From: Gigantopelta aegis
Lineage: Eukaryota; Mollusca; Gastropoda; Neomphalida; Peltospiridae
Length of the DNA: 64,000 bases
NCBI RefSeq assembly: GCF_016097555.1
Contig: NC_054701.1
Location: 9,037,657 to 9,101,656, forward strand
Direction: 5' to 3'
Below, piece after piece: positions 12,801-19,357 of the stretch. Below the pieces are notes generated by a model. That model made no database searches. It saw only the letters and a list, made by a program, of their open reading frames with translations, and had not been told where the DNA came from. The position numbers were made by a program, and so were the translations under genes. Within the stretch, counting starts at the first letter, position 1. Every line of letters starts with the position of its first letter.

Positions 12801-14630
12801 GTCAGGTTATCTATACATCACAGTGTAATCGATTTCGACTGTGCTGTTTTTCCATTGGATGAATGACATTGGTGACCTGGACATCACCTAGGAGCAGCCA
12901 GTCATATGTCTTGAAATTGTTAACACACGTACATGTTAACAAGTATGTGTTATCAAAAATAACAAATGATGTTTTCACCAATGGGTGTGTACGAAAATTA
13001 GATCCATCCCTTCACACAACAATTATTCACCATATTCGTGGCGAACTAACAACAAAGCGCCTGAGATATATAGATGATAATAAATAAGATAACAGTTATT
13101 TTTAAAACAAAATTCACGAGTGAAATTTTTTTTAGTTGTTATGAACTTTAGCGAGGGACATAAATTTGATAATAACTGGTATCTCGTTTATTATTCTATT
13201 TATTACCCCAGCTATTTTTTCTTTAAATACCTTTATTTTAGACGCACAGGCACGTACATGTATAGAAACGATATAAACCACTTTACACATTGTTCTGAGT
13301 ATTCCTATTGCTTTGTATTTTAATCACACTCACAGATAATTTTCAAAAACAAAAGTTATTTTTATTCTGCTAAATATATATATAATGAATTGCATTAAAA
13401 TGACATTTTGTTATAAATTTAACACTAAAAACAGAGACATGAACGCAAATTCTTTAAACGTCTATCACAAACTGCAGTATTATAATGACATGCGTTCGTG
13501 TTTGTCTCATCTTAATAAAGGGAAAAAAGGCGAGATAGGCCTACAGGTTTGAAAATTTAACAAAACGTTTTCTCGTTACCATCAGGCGTACGGGTCCCTT
13601 TTTGGTTTTGGAGTGTGTGTGTGTGTGTGGGGGGGGGGCTGGTTTTTGCCCCAATTAAAGGGAAATGCCCAATTCTGGGTAACAACGTTTATTCATCTGT
13701 GCATTATTACCAACAGCTATGTAGGGTTCTGTACGCATTTTACGTGGATTATAACTAATATTGTGAGTAGAATGATGGAAATGCACAGTGAAACGTTTTC
13801 AGGCCAGCTTATTTTGGCCAAACATCTCCATTTTTGCCCGAATACGGTTTGCCCCACCCAGACTGTGGTGGGAGGGGGGAGGGGAAGAGATAGCTGGCCC
13901 CCCATCTGGTACGCGAATGCTAATAATATACTAGCAACGAGTTTGAACTACAAAATAATGAAGTGTAAGCTATCCCTCGCTTATGTCCCTTTCTAGCTCT
14001 GTAGGTAACCCATGTAAAAAGCGTGGTTTTGTAAACACGGGTAAAACACACACATGTGAAATGCACCACGGGTGTAGGTCTTGGTCAAGTTTGTCAGTGT
14101 TTTACGTAAACCAGTGTTAAACCTAGGTTTTTATGTAACCTGGTGTTACGAAACCCAGACATGTGAAATCGGCCCATGGAGTTTGATGTTATATATATAT
14201 TTTTGAAGACTTTAATTTACTAAACTTCGTATTTGATTACTATTTTGTTAATATGTCTCCATCATACTTCGTCCCACAATGACTGTTTAAGTGGAAACGT
14301 GTTTTGAAAACAACAAAAATATTCTATTTTTATGTGCAGTTTGTAAAACCATTGGTCAAGATATAAATAGAAGTGCAATACTTACAGTGAAGACGGTTCT
14401 ACAACTAGTAGACACATAATTACAGTCCGGTAGCTCTATCAGCAGTACTTTGATATAGTGCAGTCACTGATTTCTCGCATTCCTCTTCTAGCTGGGACGA
14501 AATGCAAGTTGTGTCTTCTGGAACGTCTCAACGAAGTCCTGGTCACCTGACGGCATTGTTACATTGACGACTGATGACAATACAACCGAATGTCAGACCA
14601 ATCACTTGACCAGCTTTGCTGTTGTCATGG

Positions 14631-14719
<89 letters not shown>

Positions 14720-17700
14720 TGTATTGATGTATTGATGTATGAATATCTATATATTGTATGCATGTCGAGGTTGACTGTTACATACATAGATATTAACGCA
14801 CTGGCGCAGGGGATAATTAAATCCTTTCTGGCCTCACAAATTGTCCTATGCCGTTGCTGGGACTCGAACCTGTGGCACCGAATCGCCCGCAAATTGCAAG
14901 ACTAACCACGATACGCTCTGAGCTATCGAAGCATGTATGTATGTATGTATGTATGTATGTATTGATGTATGAATATCTATATATTGTATGCATGTCGAGG
15001 TTGACTGTTACATACATAGATATTAACGCACTGGCGCAGGGGATAATTAAATCCTTTCTGGCCTCACAAATTGTCCTATGCCGTTGCTGGGACTCGAACC
15101 TGTGGCACCGAATCGCCCGCAAATTGCAAGACTAACCACGATACGCTCTGAGCTATCGAAGCATGTATGTATGTATGTATGTATGTATTGATGTATGAAT
15201 ATCTATATATTGTATGTATGTCGAGGTTGACTGTTACATACATAGATATTAACGCACTAGCGCAGGGGATAAGTAAATCCTTTCTGGCCTCACAAATTGT
15301 CCCATGCCGTTGCTGGGACTCGAACCTGTGGCACCGAATCGCCCGCAATTTGCAAGACTAACCACGATACGCTCTGAGCTATCGAAGCTTCCATAAAAAG
15401 GAAGTTCTTTAACTTAACCATATGCATGGAGCCTACAATCTACGCGGTCGATCCCGCTTACGTGCATGAAACAGTTGGCAGACCTGGCACTGGCTAGTAA
15501 GTATTGATGTATGAATATCTATATATTGTATGTATGTCGAGGTTGACTGTTACATACATAGATATTAACGCAGGGGATACTTAAATCCTTTCTGGCCTCA
15601 CAAATTGTCCCATGCCGTTGCTGGGACTCGAACCTGTGGCACCGAATCACCCGCAAATTGCAAGACTAACCACGATACGCTCTGAGCTATCGAAGCATGT
15701 ATGTATGTATGTATGTATGTATGTATATATATATATATATAATGTTTATATGTTCTAACGGAAAGAAAGAAAGAAATGTTTTATTTAACGACGCACTCAA
15801 CACATTATTTTACGGTTATTTGGCGTCAGACATATGGTTAAGGACCACACAGATTTTGAGAGGAAACCCACTGTCGCCACTACATGGGCTACTCTTCCGA
15901 TTAGCAGCAAGGGATCTTTTAATTGGGCTTCCCACAGGCAGGATAGCACAAACCATGGCATTTGTTGAACCAGTTATGGATCACTGGTCGGTGCAAGTGG
16001 TTTACACCTACCCATTGAGCCTTGCGGAGCACTCACTCAGGGTTTGGAGTAGGTATCTGGATTAAAAATCCCATGCCTCGACTGGGATCCGAACCCAGTA
16101 CCTACCAGCCTGTAGACCGATGGCCTACCACGACGCCACCGAGGCCGGTATGTTCTAACGGAACATGCATATATATATTATGTTTCTATGATCTAACGGA
16201 GAGGGTCGACACGTACTTTGTTTACAAAATAACCCAATTCAGCCACTTACATGATATGGTCATCATTCCTCACTTATTTTTGTAGATACATGTAACTCAA
16301 TTATTTCTAAGTAACTATACATCTGAACAAAAAGATAAATGTGTTCATGTTTAGCTATGAAGGCAGTTGACAATAACTAATGTTAGCAATAACATACGAG
16401 GTTATTAAAACTAATTGTGTTTGTATTGTGCATTAGTAAATGCTTTACCATAGTTTGACACCCAACAACTGATGTATTTTTCGTGCTGGGGCGTCGTTAA
16501 ACAGTGGTATTTCGATGTATATAAATATTCAGAACATTTTATCGTATACATGTAAAATGGAATTTTTTTTCAGGACCCTAATCCACAGAGTGAAAAGTTA
16601 CCAGGAATCCACGAAGACATCTTGAGCACAATTTCGTACATCGGAATCGGCATCTCGCTCATCTCTCTCGCCATCACGATCCTCACATACGGCTTATTCA
16701 GGTGTGAACTCAACACATTTTATTTACGGTTATATGGCGTCAGACATATGGTTAAGGACCACACAGATATTGAGAAAGGAAACCCGCTGTTGCCAATTAA
16801 TGGGCTACTCTTTCCGATTAGCAGCAAGGGATCGTTTATATGCACCATCCCACAGACAGAATAGTACATGCCAAGGCCTTTGATACACCAGATGTGGAGC
16901 ACTGGCTGGAATAAGAAATAGCCCAATAGATCCACCGACTGGTATCGATCCTAGACCTACCGCACATCAAGCGAACGCTTTACCACTGGGCTACGTCCCG
17001 ACCCCTTAAAAACAAGACCTAGTGGCCAATAGCAAAGGATCTGCTCGAACTACTTAAAAACAAGACCTAGTGGCCAATAGCAAAGGATCTGCTCGAACTA
17101 CTTAAAAACAAGACCTAGTGGCCAATAGCAAAGGATCTGCTCGAACTACTTAAAAACAAGACCTAGTGGCCAATAGCAAAGGATCTGCTCGAACTACTTA
17201 AAAACAAGACCTAGTGGCCAATAGCAAAGGATCTGCTCTAACTACTTAAAAACAAGACCTAGTGGCCAATAGCAAAGGATCTGCTCGAACTACTTAAAAA
17301 CAAGACCTAGTGGCCAATAGCAAAGAATCTGCTCTAACTACTCAAAAATGGCCGTTTTTAAACTACAAGAGAACGTGTTCGTCACACACCCCACCCCTGC
17401 TAAGTAGGTCCCTGGTGACCGAGCTCAATTATAATTAAACGGTTGTCCCTCTCCAGTGGTTAAAACAATAAACCATTTAAAGACGAATACACATTTCACC
17501 CACCCTTCTCATATAAATTTTATTATTATTTTAATTGTTGACAGGATATGCTCCTCCTTCGCGGACACCTTCGCGCAATTCAGCCAGCTAACGTCCGCGA
17601 ACTATTTGATTGGTTCCTGACGTGGCCATTTGGTGTAACGTGAAGCGCATAAACCACTCTAGCGAATATTTTCTGCTCGGTCTGGCTGAACTCACCCAGG

Positions 17701-19319
17701 GTATTATCACAGTTTTGACAGTGATACATCTGTTTATGTCATCTCAACTGTCAGCTCTATCTTTTGAAGAAATATGGTTTTGTATTTCGAGATAAATTTG
17801 TCAAACCAGTCTTGTAGCTGGCAGTCCTCCTAAAGACAAAATACGATGGACGTATGATCTTGTGGGTAGACTGTCCTCGTATAGACGAAATATTTGACAA
17901 TGAATGACAGTGGCAAAAACATCTTTTGATATCTGCCTTTTGCAGAGATACGATGTTGAATGTGTTAATGGTACTTTCATAAACACTTCTGTGGTAAGAT
18001 AAATAATGCATCGTCCGAACTATACATCTTAACATTTATTCATGTGTTGCAATAACTTAATGGGAACTCTGCGGTCTCATTCCATTGTATCACTATACTA
18101 GATGTTGTCCATTTCACTAAAATTGTATGTTTTAATGTGATCTATAGTGTAAATAATACATCTAAAATGTATCCAATAATTATGCGTCTGGAAAATAAAA
18201 TAAAAATTGACGATCTATTCCACAAATGCTAATTCTACCAACTGTCAGGATAAAGTTGGCCAACTTTACAACGCAACCGTCGAGTTGGCCAACTTTGTCT
18301 TAACAGTTGACAGTCTTAGCCTAGTATTAGTTACATGCTTGTTAATAATATGAAGGAAAAAAAACTAGACATTGCACCTTTACCTGTTTTGCAGGACCTT
18401 GCGTAACGAGAAATCCGGAAAGATCCTCCTCAACCTGTGTACGGCGATGTTGCTGATGGACGTGTCCTTCCTGCTCGGTACGCCCAGCTACTACTCCGGC
18501 GCCGGCCTCTGCACGACAGTGGCGGTGCTGCTGCACTACTTCCTGCTGGCGACGTTCATGTGGATGTTGTTGGAGGCGTTGGAGATGTACCGCGCTCTCG
18601 TCACCGTCTTCGCCAAATACGCCAGGTGGTACATGATGAAGCGCGCTATTGCAGCCTGGGGTGAGTTCTAGCGGTATGTTTCGGGGGGGGGGGGGGGGGG
18701 GTGTTTGTTTCGTGGGATTTTTTGTTGTTGTTTTGGGTTTTTTTATTTTGGGGTGTAATAATAGATTCAGGTTTTCGTACATTCTTGAGACCAACTGATA
18801 GCATCACTGTTTTGACAGTGGCAGTGCATATCATCACACCTGTCTAAATGTCCATTGTGCAGGTTTACTTTTAATTGTCAAACCAGTCCTTCTACACACA
18901 GCAGAACAGATATATATATAGATATATATATATATATATATAGATAGATATATATATATATATATATATACAGTGTACCCTCGATTTATTGCCCCCCGAT
19001 TTAACGCCAACCTCGCATACCGCCAACTTTCTTTAAAGTACCGTTTTGATTCATGTTTATTTCCCTCGATATAACGCCACCCTCGGTATCCGCCATCCGC
19101 CAACGACGTTTTTGAACCGAACTCCATTTAGCCATTATAATTCCCTCGATTTTGCCGCCAATGGTCTGGTCACAAAGTTGATTATAGTGTCATAATTACT
19201 AGCGATCTGTTGAATGGGGAAATCCTAACTCCGTTGTACAGTGGCAGTACACACTGAATCTGTTTTTGTTTATTGTGTAGCAATTAACAGATGTAAGTGC
19301 TATATATTATATTATATTA

Positions 19320-19357
<38 letters not shown>

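Noticed and set aside
12863-13323. Short frames in the 1.9-kb inverted-repeat element
   Set aside because: Fewer than 75 codons, no transposase motif, no DDE spacing.
14817-15361. tRNA-like sequences with B box 'ggttcgagtccc'
   Set aside because: The acceptor stem and cloverleaf do not close, and they belong to a repeated SINE unit, so they are not called tRNA genes.
17004-17346. Regular 48-bp repeats considered as a CRISPR-like array
   Set aside because: Direct head-to-tail repeats without spacers in a eukaryotic intron.
17530-17640. Possible extra aGPCR exon after 'ttgttgacag'
   Set aside because: The phase does not fit between the TM1 and TM2 exons, which already join in frame, and it soon meets a stop.
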